Shown here: positions 1 to 6,633 of the stretch, piece after piece
Layout of the letters: every line of letters begins with the position of its first letter
How positions within the stretch are numbered: position 1 is the stretch's first letter
From: Chamaesiphon sp.
GTDB lineage: Bacteria > Cyanobacteriota > Cyanobacteriia > Cyanobacteriales > Chamaesiphonaceae
Length of the DNA: 8,187 bases
Assembly (NCBI GenBank): GCA_020059425.1
Contig: JAGVCD010000270.1
Coordinates: forward strand, 1-8,187
Direction: 5' to 3'
The notes under the pieces: model-generated
What the model saw: only the letters and a program-made list of their open reading frames with translations
Told to the model about the DNA's origin: nothing
Database searches by the model: none
Position numbers and translations under genes: made by a program

Positions 1-336
1 CCTTTACATCCCGATAAACAACGAGAGCGCGGCTTCAATCAAGCAACTCTAATTGCCCAAGGCTTTTGTCAACAGACTCGTCTGCCGATCGATGAATCTC
101 TGCTGCGGATTAAATCAACTCAAGCTCAATTTCAGCTCTCACCGATCGATCGACAACGTAATTTAAAAAATGCTTTTCAGCTAGCACCCAATCATAAATT
201 AGCCGGAAAATCTGTATTACTAATTGATGACATTTATACGACTGGAGCAACCATTTCCGCTACCAGTCAAGTTTTAGAAGCTTCTGGGGTCCAGATTTTT
301 GGAGTAGCCGTAGCAGCCATTGCTAAAATGGATTAA
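1..336 (+). CDS. ComF family phosphoribosyltransferase-like protein, C-terminal part (5' end off window)
   Basis: The frame is open from base 1 and stops with TAA at 334-336, giving 111 visible residues. Two hallmarks of ComF/GntX proteins are seen: an RGFNQ motif at visible residues 10-14 and a PRPP-binding loop, VLLIDDIYTTGAT, at 72-84 with the paired acidic residues D76-D77. The segment between them, with its QFQL and RQRNLKNAF stretches, also fits the family. Full members usually have about 220-240 residues with an N-terminal Cys-rich zinc-binding part, which would lie left of the window. In naturally competent bacteria ComF-type proteins take part in DNA uptake or recombination; others are uncharacterised type I phosphoribosyltransferases. 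The protein should be cytoplasmic. The start and promoter are not visible. The family is near certain; the precise role is an inference from family membership. Confidence 0.93.
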   Translation, partial: PLHPDKQRERGFNQATLIAQGFCQQTRLPIDESLLRIKSTQAQFQLSPIDRQRNLKNAFQLAPNHKLAGKSVLLIDDIYTTGATISATSQVLEASGVQIFGVAVAAIAKMD

Positions 337-424
337 AGTATGCATAAAAGTCAGTAAGACTAGACAAGGGATCAAACGAATCGCCATTATTAAACAACAA
401 CAATTCAGCCTAAGTACCCAACTT

Positions 425-454
425 TTGACAAGCTTTAATTGCGGATGTTAAGCT
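425..454 (+). promoter_or_regulatory. Possible promoter for the acyltransferase gene
   Basis: A perfect TTGACA (425-430) lies 34 bases before the 13-codon ORF at 445-486 would end with the gene start close behind. After an 18-nt spacer comes an extended -10-like TG-T-TAAGCT, with the hexamer at 449-454 matching TATAAT at only three positions. The -35 is consensus but the -10 is poor. The predicted start of transcription, near 461, would leave a leader of about 27 nt before the TTG at 488. This is pattern matching only. Confidence 0.3.
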
Positions 455-487
455 CGACCAGTAAGCCCAACTTGGCGAGAAATTAAA

Positions 488-1615
488 TTGTCGCAACTCA
501 CTCATCCCCGATTAGCAAAAAATAACTTTGATTTACTGCGACTGTTATTAGCCATAATAGTTTGTGTGTCTCATACTTCCTACCTATCTGGATTTCAGCA
601 GATCGGAATGATTTCTAGCTTTTTATCATCATCAGTTGCTGTCAAAGCTTTTTTTGTAGTCAGTGGCTTTTTGATATTCATGAGTTATGAGCGATCGTCA
701 TCTTTGATGGCTTACGCCCGTAAGCGCATTATTCGTATTTACCCAGCCTATTTCGTGGTGGTAATGCTCTGCGCCGTGCTATTAGTTGCGGTTAGTTCTA
801 AGGATATCGGCGAATATTTTTCGATCGAATGGATTAAGTATGTTTTTGCCAACCTCACCTTCCTGAATTTATTGCAGCCAAGATTGCCAGGAGTTTTTGA
901 AAACAATAATCTGACTGATATTAATGCTTCCCTCTGGACAATCAAAATCGAGGTAATGTTTTATCTGGCTGTGCCAATTTTGGTATTCTTGTTTCGGAAG
1001 TTTTCTCGTCTACCTGTATTAATTTTGGTCTACTGCTCTTCCGTTGCCTACGCCGAAATCTTGGAAGCAGTATCTAGAAACACTGACCAGGGAATTTATG
1101 AAGAGCTGAGTCGTCAACTTCCAGGACAGCTATCCTACTTCATGGCCGGTGCCTTTTTCTATTATTTCTTGCCACTATTTGAGCATCATGTCAAATACTT
1201 TTTGACAGCTGCAGTATTAATTCTTACGATCAATTTTTGGTTTCCATTTCCTCTACTAGAACCCTTTGCTTTAGCCACAGTGGTGATCTTTGTGGGACTA
1301 TTTGGGTATCTGGGCAACTTTGGGACTTATGGCGATTTTTCCTATGGTATGTATATCTTGCATTACCCGATTATTCAAACCATTCTGCATTTTGGCTGGT
1401 TCCAAAACAATCCTTGGTCTTTCTTGGCTGTTGCGATGGCTGCTACCACAGCTGGTGCGATCGCCATGTGGCACTTAGTCGAAAAACGGTTTTTAGGTCG
1501 TCGGAGCCATGCTGTTGCCAAAAATCTGGTATCAGAAAATATCCCTCCTAACCTAGATGGAGAAACTTCTCCAACCGATTTCAATTCTAGAATATCGGCT
1601 TCGGACATTCACTAA
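488..1615 (+). CDS. Membrane acyltransferase, Acyltransferase_3 (OafA/YrhL-like) family
   Basis: This is a multi-pass inner-membrane protein of 375 residues that probably transfers an acyl group, often acetyl, onto a surface polysaccharide or other envelope glycan; the substrate cannot be read from sequence. Family landmarks are in order: NNFDLLRLLLA at 12-22; VSHTS with the putative catalytic His29; FFVVSGFLI at 55-63; the basic KRIIRIYP stretch at 79-86; SLWTIKIEVMFY at 148-159 with Glu155; DFSYGMYILHYP at 283-294; and VEKRFL at 331-336. About ten hydrophobic segments alternate with loops. A polar tail of some 35 residues follows the last one. The start is taken as TTG: the frame is closed by TAA at 449-451, the first in-frame ATG (608) lies after the essential His29, and a weak GGCGAG sits at 474-479. 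It is separated from the comF-like gene by 151 nt, so co-transcription is uncertain. Confidence 0.93.
   Translation: MSQLTHPRLAKNNFDLLRLLLAIIVCVSHTSYLSGFQQIGMISSFLSSSVAVKAFFVVSGFLIFMSYERSSSLMAYARKRIIRIYPAYFVVVMLCAVLLVAVSSKDIGEYFSIEWIKYVFANLTFLNLLQPRLPGVFENNNLTDINASLWTIKIEVMFYLAVPILVFLFRKFSRLPVLILVYCSSVAYAEILEAVSRNTDQGIYEELSRQLPGQLSYFMAGAFFYYFLPLFEHHVKYFLTAAVLILTINFWFPFPLLEPFALATVVIFVGLFGYLGNFGTYGDFSYGMYILHYPIIQTILHFGWFQNNPWSFLAVAMAATTAGAIAMWHLVEKRFLGRRSHAVAKNLVSENIPPNLDGETSPTDFNSRISASDIH
1457..1464. repeat. HIP1 octamer GCGATCGC (also at 6085, 6596 and 7630)
   Basis: The palindrome GCGATCGC, known as HIP1 and highly over-represented in many cyanobacterial genomes, appears four times: 1457-1464 in the acyltransferase gene, 6085-6092 in moeA, 6596-6603 in the moeA/DUF2227 gap and 7630-7637 in the YugP-like gene. 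Many partial matches with the CGATCG core occur as well. It identifies the type of organism rather than a local function. Confidence 0.9.
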
Positions 1616-1697
1616 ATTAAGCAGTAGCAGGGATTCATTTAAAAGAGAATCTTAAAAAATAATAAAATTTGGTGTGTTTTGATACATCAATAGTGGG

Positions 1698-1703
1698 TAC
1701 AAT
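1698..1703 (+). promoter_or_regulatory. Possible -10 box (TACAAT) before the leader ORF and Mo_nitro_C gene
   Basis: TACAAT matches the -10 consensus at five of six positions. It lies 27 bases ahead of the leader ORF start at 1730. No -35 is found at 16-18 nt; the nearest TTGATA (1679-1684) is only 13 nt away. The surrounding 1616-1809 interval is AT-rich in its first half and shows no convincing terminator for the acyltransferase gene. Confidence 0.28.
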
Positions 1704-1729
1704 AGATTTATATTGAGTGTCAGGTGAAC

Positions 1730-1804
1730 ATGTGGTCATCAACCAGCAGAACTTACTTAGTTAACTGGGGTGGCACATCTAGTGAGCAAGAATATACGCC
1801 CTAA
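1730..1804 (+). CDS. Possible 24-codon leader ORF with strong Shine-Dalgarno
   Basis: ATG at 1730 opens 24 codons ending in TAA at 1802-1804, five bases before the ATG of the Mo_nitro_C gene. An AGGTGA at 1722-1727 is well placed as a ribosome-binding site, while the next gene has none that I can see (the bases before it read CGCCCTAATCTCT). This suggests translation of the short ORF may carry ribosomes onto the following gene, or that the peptide has a regulatory role. The peptide starts MWSSTSRTYLVNW and is rich in Ser, Thr and Trp. It has no repeated amino acid run like those of classical attenuator leader peptides. I do not recognise it, and chance occurrence is possible. Confidence 0.35.
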   Translation: MWSSTSRTYLVNWGGTSSEQEYTP

Positions 1805-1809
1805 TCTCT

Positions 1810-2067
1810 ATGCAAGTTTTCAACTTACTTTTGCTATCACGAAGCTATTTAGACAATTTAGAAGTTACTAGCCCAGAATTGGCACACTGGCTTTGCAATA
1901 CTATTCCTGCCCAGTGTCCCTTCGAGCGAAATATCAGCCTCTTTGGCCGTCATCTTTTCCATATTCCACCCCTTTGTAAGCTTAACCCGTTCTACGAACA
2001 GCTGACTGGACTGCGCTGGCGGGCACTATGTTATTTAGCTGATGAATGCGGCGAATTCGTGGTTTAA
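1810..2067 (+). CDS. Small 'Mo-dependent nitrogenase C-terminal' domain protein (Mo_nitro_C-like)
   Basis: The 85-residue product matches the small cyanobacterial family known as the Mo-dependent nitrogenase C-terminal domain. The core I recognise is IPAQCPFER (32-40), [21 protein letters not shown] (44-64) and [15 protein letters not shown] (68-82). Five cysteines (29, 36, 56, 74, 80) and His51 could bind metal or form a redox centre, but this is inference. The family has no established function as a free-standing protein, and no nitrogenase genes are in the window, so the name should not be read as nitrogen fixation. No signal peptide is evident; a cytoplasmic location is likely. The ATG is the only reasonable start, since an in-frame TGA lies at 1783-1785. 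It follows a possible leader ORF by five bases. Its stop overlaps the stop of convergent aroB, so the genes share four bases. Members I recall continue a few residues past DECGE; here only FVV follows. Confidence 0.85.
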   Translation: MQVFNLLLLSRSYLDNLEVTSPELAHWLCNTIPAQCPFERNISLFGRHLFHIPPLCKLNPFYEQLTGLRWRALCYLADECGEFVV

Positions 2068-3167
2068 TCCATCGAGTCCATCGACTGTAAAACACGTCTT
2101 ACTGATGGATTGGTGATGCGCTCTGTCACAATCGCTGCTCCAATTTTGGTTGGCACAATAAAGCGGACTTGGCCAGATTTCACTTTTTTGTCCAAAGACA
2201 GTGCGGTTACAATTTCATCGATCTTGATCCCCGCTGGCAGGGAAACAGGTAATCCAGTATTTTGGATGACCTGATCTTGACGAGCCGCATCAGCGGCTGT
2301 CCACAATTGTTCTTGTACAGCCAACTGGCCAGCGGCTACCATGCCAATGGCCACAGCTTCGCCGTGATTGACTACTTTATAGCCAGTTAAACTCTCGATC
2401 GCATGACCAATGGTGTGACCGTAGTTAAGAATTGCTCTGATTCCCCCTTCTTTTTCATCTTGGCTCACAACATCGACCTTGGCTTGAGCCGAGCGGCGCA
2501 GGATTTCAGCTAGTAACTCGGGACTAATTTTAGATAACCGGTCAAGATTACCAGCGGCTTCTAACATCCGAAACAGTTCGGCATCCCAGATGATCCCGTA
2601 CTTGATTACTTCGGCCATCCCCGCTCGCCATTCCCTGCTGGGCAAGGTTTTGAGCACTTCGGGATCAATCATAACCAAGCGCGGTTGATAAAAAGCGCCA
2701 ATCAAATTTTTGCCCTGGGGATGATTAACACCAGTTTTACCGCCGATCGAAGAATCCACCATCGCCAACAGAGTGGTGGGGACTTGGATAAAGTTGATCC
2801 CCCGCAGCCAGGAAGCAGCGGCAAAACCTGTCATGTCACCAATGACCCCGCCGCCGAGGGCTAACATAGTGGATGATCGCTCCAAACGTTGACCGATCGC
2901 CACATCGTATATTTTTTGGATAGAGGCCAGATTTTTGTAACGTTCTCCGGCAGGCAGCAAGCAAGTAGTAACCGCAAAGCCAGCCGCAGTTAAAGAATCT
3001 ACTACGCTTTGCCCATAGTGCTTGAAAATTACTGGGTTAGAAACTACAACCATCTTTTCACCGAGCTCTAGCTGCTGGCAATGTTGACCTATCTGCTGTA
3101 AGCCCTGGGGTTGAATGGAGACATTGTATTGACTGGTGGGTAATTCTACCCGAATCGTAGCTTCCAT
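2064..3167 (-). CDS. aroB: 3-dehydroquinate synthase
   Basis: AroB converts DAHP to 3-dehydroquinate, the second step of the shikimate pathway, in the cytoplasm with NAD and a divalent metal (zinc or cobalt). The 367-residue length is usual. The NAD-binding glycine segment GGGVIGD is at 105-111, followed by the signature around [19 protein letters not shown] at 130-148. The three expected metal ligands are all present: Glu186 in AEVIKYG, His251 in NYGHTIGH and His268 in NHGEA. The protein appears complete. The ATG at 3167 gives the normal N-terminus (a few residues before the first beta strand), but no Shine-Dalgarno is seen. It lies 33 nt behind the SulP gene on the same strand, so it is probably read from that transcript and possibly also from a -10-like TATAAT at the SulP stop codon. 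The 3' end overlaps the convergent Mo_nitro_C gene by four bases. Confidence 0.98.
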   Translation of the reverse strand: MEATIRVELPTSQYNVSIQPQGLQQIGQHCQQLELGEKMVVVSNPVIFKHYGQSVVDSLTAAGFAVTTCLLPAGERYKNLASIQKIYDVAIGQRLERSSTMLALGGGVIGDMTGFAAASWLRGINFIQVPTTLLAMVDSSIGGKTGVNHPQGKNLIGAFYQPRLVMIDPEVLKTLPSREWRAGMAEVIKYGIIWDAELFRMLEAAGNLDRLSKISPELLAEILRRSAQAKVDVVSQDEKEGGIRAILNYGHTIGHAIESLTGYKVVNHGEAVAIGMVAAGQLAVQEQLWTAADAARQDQVIQNTGLPVSLPAGIKIDEIVTALSLDKKVKSGQVRFIVPTKIGAAIVTERITNPSVRRVLQSMDSMD

Positions 3168-3199
3168 AGGTCATCGCCGATCGAACGTTATCAATAGAT

Positions 3200-3205
3200 A
3201 TTATA
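3200..3205 (-). promoter_or_regulatory. Consensus -10 box (TATAAT) for aroB, overlapping the SulP stop
   Basis: On the minus strand the end of the SulP gene reads ACCTTATAATATC, containing a perfect TATAAT that overlaps its TAA stop. Transcription from it would start near 3193, leaving a leader of about 25 nt before the aroB ATG. No -35 match is seen at 16-18 nt and there is no extended TG, so this would be an internal promoter of uncertain strength. The match could also be chance. Confidence 0.3.
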
Positions 3206-4889
3206 AGGTTTCAGCATTCGTGTATTGGAGCAGCTGCCCATAACTAGCTCTTACTGCCATCATGGTTGGAAAAAATTGATCAGCTCCCACCAGTTCTATG
3301 AAACCAGCCCGTTGGAACTCCGCCAACACCCGAGGCTTGACTGCCACCCAACTAAACCGAATAGCTTGCTGAGTTAGTTCGTCATGTAAATCTACCAGCA
3401 TTTCGATCGCCGTAATATCAACTTCGCCGATCGCTTCGGCATTGACAACCAACCAGTGAATATTCGGCTGTGCTTGCTTCAGAGCAGCGAGTATCCGACA
3501 CTTAAAATTGTCAGCATTGGCAAAGAATAGCGGCGCATCGTAACGATAAATCACTAAACCAGGAATATGCAGCGGGATGGAATTAGTCCGGTTCTCCTCC
3601 ATAGTGGTAGTAAGCGCTGATTTTTTCAATACAGCATCAGTCGGATTGGCAATGCGGATTAAAAACTCTAGTAGCGACAATAACATGGCCACCAATACTC
3701 CAGTCGTAATACTGGTAAATAGCACACCCAAACTAGTCGCCAGAGCCAGCACAAATTCGCTGAGTCGAAAGCGGTAGAGGCGCACAAACTCCGGAATTTC
3801 AATTAAGCGACTAGCGGCATAGATGACGATCGATCCCAAAGCAGCTTTCGGAAATAAGGCTAAAACTGGCCGCAAAAACAACAAAACTAAAATCACGACG
3901 ATTAAAGCTATTATTGAAAATAATTGCGTCTTACTCCCCAAAGACTCGCCCAAGGCGGTACGACTGCCACTACTACTAATCGGAAAACCCTGCATCAAGC
4001 CATTGCCTAAGTTACAGCAACCCAGAGCCAGTAATTCTTGGTTGGCATCAATTTGGTAGCCATTCCGACTGGCAAAGGCACGAGCGGTTAAGACATTATC
4101 GGCATATCCCACGATGGCAATGCCCAAGGCAGCGATGATTAGAGACGAAATGTGATCGATCGACGCTGGCGGCAGAGCCAAACTGGGTAATCCTGCCGGG
4201 ATATCACCAATAATCCGGATGCCCGCTTGATCCAGGTGTCCGACGGCCACGGCACTAGTTGCCAACAATACTGCTAGGAGTGGAGCAGGGGCTTGCGGTG
4301 CTAATCGCTGTAAGCTATACATCAAAAATAATACGGACAGCGCTAGGATCAAGGTGGGAATATGAATTTGCTGCCATTTACTAATCAATTCAAGGATAGT
4401 GCTATCGATCGCCGTGCTGGTTAGAGACAAATTAGTAACATTACCCAATTGCCCGACCATCATCAGCAGTGACACCCCGGTCATATAGCCAATCAGAATC
4501 GGTTTAGAGAGCAGATTAGCCAAAAAACCCAAGCGCAGTACATAGCCCAGTAAACAAATAACTCCCACCATTAGAGCTAGCAATGATGCCAAGCCCGCAT
4601 AGTTGCCACCCGTCATCGCAGTTAGTGGCGAAATGGTAGCTGCTGTTAACAAAGCAGTTCCAGACTCCGGTCCCACCGACAGCTGACGGGATGAACCCAA
4701 AAAAGCGTACAAAAATAGAGGCACCAAAATTGCCCAGAGACCAGCGATCGGTTGCACTCCAGCTAATTCGCCGTATGCCATGCACTGTGGAATTAAGTAG
4801 GCGGCAACGGTGATACCCGCGACTAAATCGCCCCGTAGCCAAGTGGATTGGTAAGAAAGGAATGTTTGCAATCCAGGCAGTTTAGACAA
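3201..4889 (-). CDS. SulP family anion transporter with C-terminal STAS domain
   Basis: A 562-residue inner-membrane carrier of the SulP (SLC26-related) family, likely a sulfate or other anion/bicarbonate symporter. The transmembrane part spans about residues 18-415. It opens with the family signature LRGDLVAGITVAAYLIPQ (18-35) and MAYGELAGVQP, has SVGPESGTALL at 71-81, and carries the conserved NQELLALGCCNLGNGLMQ (283-300) and FPISSSGSRTA (302-312). A STAS domain occupies about 443-548, with the D-x-T motif DIT at 491-493. Length and layout are complete. The start is TTG at 4889: an in-frame TGA lies four codons upstream, the next ATG (codon 38) is already inside the first membrane segment, and GAGAAG lies six bases before the TTG. 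The substrate is not readable; cyanobacterial BicA is one relative, but the N-terminus here looks like the general SulP type. It is probably co-transcribed with aroB. A dyad repeat lies 45-65 bases upstream. Confidence 0.95.
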   Translation of the reverse strand: MSKLPGLQTFLSYQSTWLRGDLVAGITVAAYLIPQCMAYGELAGVQPIAGLWAILVPLFLYAFLGSSRQLSVGPESGTALLTAATISPLTAMTGGNYAGLASLLALMVGVICLLGYVLRLGFLANLLSKPILIGYMTGVSLLMMVGQLGNVTNLSLTSTAIDSTILELISKWQQIHIPTLILALSVLFLMYSLQRLAPQAPAPLLAVLLATSAVAVGHLDQAGIRIIGDIPAGLPSLALPPASIDHISSLIIAALGIAIVGYADNVLTARAFASRNGYQIDANQELLALGCCNLGNGLMQGFPISSSGSRTALGESLGSKTQLFSIIALIVVILVLLFLRPVLALFPKAALGSIVIYAASRLIEIPEFVRLYRFRLSEFVLALATSLGVLFTSITTGVLVAMLLSLLEFLIRIANPTDAVLKKSALTTTMEENRTNSIPLHIPGLVIYRYDAPLFFANADNFKCRILAALKQAQPNIHWLVVNAEAIGEVDITAIEMLVDLHDELTQQAIRFSWVAVKPRVLAEFQRAGFIELVGADQFFPTMMAVRASYGQLLQYTNAETL

Positions 4890-4933
4890 GCGGACTTCTC
4901 ACTAATTAATCTCTTCTGGCAATTTAACTATTT

Positions 4934-4954
4934 CCAAGATACTATGTGTCTTGG
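4934..4954. repeat. 21-bp dyad repeat upstream of the SulP gene (possible operator)
   Basis: CCAAGATAC and GTGTCTTGG flank a central TAT. Eight of nine positions pair as DNA; the odd pair becomes a U-G wobble in plus-strand RNA and a mismatch in minus-strand RNA. No T-run follows on either strand, so it is unlike a terminator. Its position 45 bases before the SulP start suggests an operator for a dimeric regulator or a leader hairpin. No known site is recognised. Confidence 0.4.
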
Positions 4955-4985
4955 TTGGAAGCGACCGATCGCATAAATCAACAAC

Positions 4986-5014
4986 AAAACCCCAGCAAAT
5001 TTAGCCAGGGTTTT
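4986..5014 (-). terminator. Intrinsic terminator of the 67-residue protein gene
   Basis: A seven-pair stem, AAAACCC with GGGTTTT, is closed by a 2x2 internal loop, a further GC/GC pair and an AT-rich loop. On the minus strand it ends in TTTTGTTGTTG, a fair U-rich tail. It begins 27 bases past the stop at 5042 and lies about 96 bases before the SulP start, so it separates the two units. The A/T-flanked stem is nearly symmetric, but the U-rich tail favours the minus direction. Confidence 0.75.
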
Positions 5015-5041
5015 GAGAAATTCAATGAAAAATACTAAGAA

Positions 5042-5245
5042 TTAACAGCCTTGCCGAGAAGATAGCTTCTCACACTGGGCTTGAGTTTCTTGCAATAATA
5101 CTTGTAAACTATCGCCGGACTGCATCAAGTCTGGCACTAAATTACGGGCTTGCAGAGCCATATGCAGTTGCAAATGCGCTACATAGTCACTAATCTCGGC
5201 ACCGAGGGACGGCTCTAACTGAGGTGGAGTGTTGGGCGTTTCCAT
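5042..5245 (-). CDS. Hypothetical 67-residue protein, not recognised
   Basis: I do not recognise this protein. It has 67 residues with a Pro-rich start (TPNTPPQ at about 3-9), then a likely helical region from about 15 to 62 rich in Leu, Gln, Ala and Glu, including YVAHLQLHMALQARN (21-35). Cysteines are at 58 and at the last position. No membrane segment or signal peptide is seen, so it is likely cytoplasmic. Support for a real gene: it sits in the same orientation as its neighbours, nothing overlaps it, a good terminator follows 27 bases after its stop, and its codon use resembles the rest. Against: it is short and lacks a Shine-Dalgarno. A CATAAT (5251-5256, minus strand) with GTGATA 18 nt upstream could be a promoter, but transcription would then begin almost at the ATG, a leaderless or near-leaderless message. 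moeA ends 94 bases upstream, so read-through from it is also possible. Confidence 0.65.
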   Translation of the reverse strand: METPNTPPQLEPSLGAEISDYVAHLQLHMALQARNLVPDLMQSGDSLQVLLQETQAQCEKLSSRQGC

Positions 5246-5339
5246 CTGTAATTATGTGTTCGGTAAACAAAAAATATCACATTACATTCACTTACTGCCA
5301 GATCTTGCAAACAAACATTTACAAACTCATACCCCACAT

Positions 5340-6569
5340 CTAGTCGATGATCAATACTACTACTTCATGGCCTGCCAATACCTGCTGAACACCCATGGGC
5401 AACAGTGCTAATCCATTGGCCAGCGCTAAATTAATCAAGTTGCCAGAATTATGTCCTCCCGCTACTGGGGTAAATTGATAGCAACCTTGGACGCAGCTAA
5501 CCTGGCCCCACAAGTAGTTTTCCCGTTGGCCATTGGAGCGCAGGATTTGGGTAGTCAGGGCATTTTGCCAAACTAATTGGGGTGCTGGTATGCCTGCTAA
5601 ACACTGGAAACTCAAATACACAAAGCGCCAGCAGCTTACTAGGGCAGATACCGGATTGCCGGGTAGTCCGAAATAAATGATCGATCGATCCCCTCTCTCA
5701 AAAGTGGCTACAGTCAAAGGCTTACCTGGTTTAACAGCCACGGAAGTGACGTGAATCTGTCCACCCAACTCGACTAATACCCGATCGACATAATCGAAAT
5801 CGCCCACCGACACACCACCAGTAGACAAAACAATATCAGCTTGACCTATCGCCTGCTGCATGGTGGCCGCTAAAGCCGCTGGCTGATCGGGGACAATGTC
5901 TAAGCAAATCGCTTCCCCGCCCCATTGCTGCACCAAAGCAGCCAAAGCATACTGATTGGAATTAACAATTTGCCCTGGTTGTAAAAGCTGCTCCGGCGCT
6001 ACTAATTCATCGCCAGTAGAAATAATCACGACCTTTGGTCGCTGGTAAACCTGGACTGCGGCATATTGAGCAGCGGCTAACACAGCGATCGCTGGTGGTA
6101 ATAATCTCGTCCCGGTTGGCAACAACAGATCGCCACGGTGGGCATAGTCACCCTGTTTACGGACAAACTCCCCCAATGTCTGCGGCGCTTGCTGGATTGT
6201 GACCATCTCACCAGCTAAAATGGTCTGTTCTTGCATGACGATCGTATCAGCTCCCTCTGGCAACATTGATCCGGTAAAAATACGTGCCGCTTCACCGGGA
6301 CCAACCGTTTTCGTTGGTGGCACACCAGCGGGAATGGTTTCTACTATTTTCAAACTCATCGGTTGTTGGGCAGTATGTGCCTGAAAATCTGACCACCGCA
6401 CGGCATAGCCATCCATGGCTGAATTGTCCCAATGGGGAAAATCGAGTTTACTAACAATGGGCTCCGCTAGGATCCGATCAAACGCCTGACTCAAACTAAC
6501 AGTTTCAATAGTCCGCAGGGGTTTACTAAGAGCAAGAATAATCTGAGTTGCTTGGTCGGCAGTGAGCAT
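5340..6569 (-). CDS. moeA: Molybdopterin molybdenumtransferase MoeA
   Basis: MoeA inserts molybdate into adenylylated molybdopterin, the last common step of molybdenum cofactor synthesis; in cyanobacteria this would serve enzymes such as nitrate reductase. From ATG 6569 the product has 409 residues, close to the E. coli length. Signatures are present in order: DNSAMDGYA (48-56), GSMLPEGADTIVMQE (100-114), STGDELV (184-190), PGQIVNSN (198-205), STGGVSVGDFDYV (249-261), VKPGKPLTV (279-287) and GLPGNPVS (301-308). The C-terminal domain with HNSGNL (373-378) is also present. The frame stays open to 6635, but I reject that ATG: its 22 extra residues resemble nothing in the family, and it would share the ATGCAT palindrome with the divergent gene's start, leaving no promoter. 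The MLTADQA start is typical. A minus-strand TACAAT (6616-6621) could be its -10. No Shine-Dalgarno is visible. Confidence 0.97.
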   Translation of the reverse strand: MLTADQATQIILALSKPLRTIETVSLSQAFDRILAEPIVSKLDFPHWDNSAMDGYAVRWSDFQAHTAQQPMSLKIVETIPAGVPPTKTVGPGEAARIFTGSMLPEGADTIVMQEQTILAGEMVTIQQAPQTLGEFVRKQGDYAHRGDLLLPTGTRLLPPAIAVLAAAQYAAVQVYQRPKVVIISTGDELVAPEQLLQPGQIVNSNQYALAALVQQWGGEAICLDIVPDQPAALAATMQQAIGQADIVLSTGGVSVGDFDYVDRVLVELGGQIHVTSVAVKPGKPLTVATFERGDRSIIYFGLPGNPVSALVSCWRFVYLSFQCLAGIPAPQLVWQNALTTQILRSNGQRENYLWGQVSCVQGCYQFTPVAGGHNSGNLINLALANGLALLPMGVQQVLAGHEVVVLIID

Positions 6570-6633
6570 AAAAATACTAAGGTTAACTGAATGGGGCGAT
6601 CGCACTTCACCCCATATTGTAATTAGGTAATGC
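6570..6633. promoter_or_regulatory. Divergent intergenic region between moeA and the DUF2227 gene
   Basis: These 64 bases must hold signals for both genes. Seen here: a HIP1 octamer (6596-6603) inside the inverted TGGGG/CCCCA pair (6592-6614); a minus-strand -10-like TACAAT (6616-6621), which would give moeA a leader of about 40 nt; and an AGG (6625-6627) six bases before the plus-strand ATG as a weak ribosome site. No -35 matches were found on either strand. Confidence 0.4.

Noticed and set aside
1631..1651. Hairpin GATTC/GAATC after the acyltransferase gene as a terminator.
   Set aside because: The stem has only five AT-rich pairs with a ten-base loop and is followed by A-rich rather than T-rich sequence.
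4516..4842. A 108-codon frame on the minus strand inside the SulP gene.
   Set aside because: It is a shifted-frame shadow of the SulP coding sequence with no family features. The other long alternate frames inside the acyltransferase, moeA and SulP genes were dropped for the same reason.
3201..5340. A molybdenum uptake and use cluster (SulP as a MOT1-type molybdate transporter beside moeA and Mo_nitro_C).
   Set aside because: MOT1-type SulP proteins lack a STAS domain and have different signature motifs; this one has a full STAS domain and the general SulP signatures. A terminator separates it from the moeA side, and the Mo_nitro_C gene is on the other strand beyond aroB.
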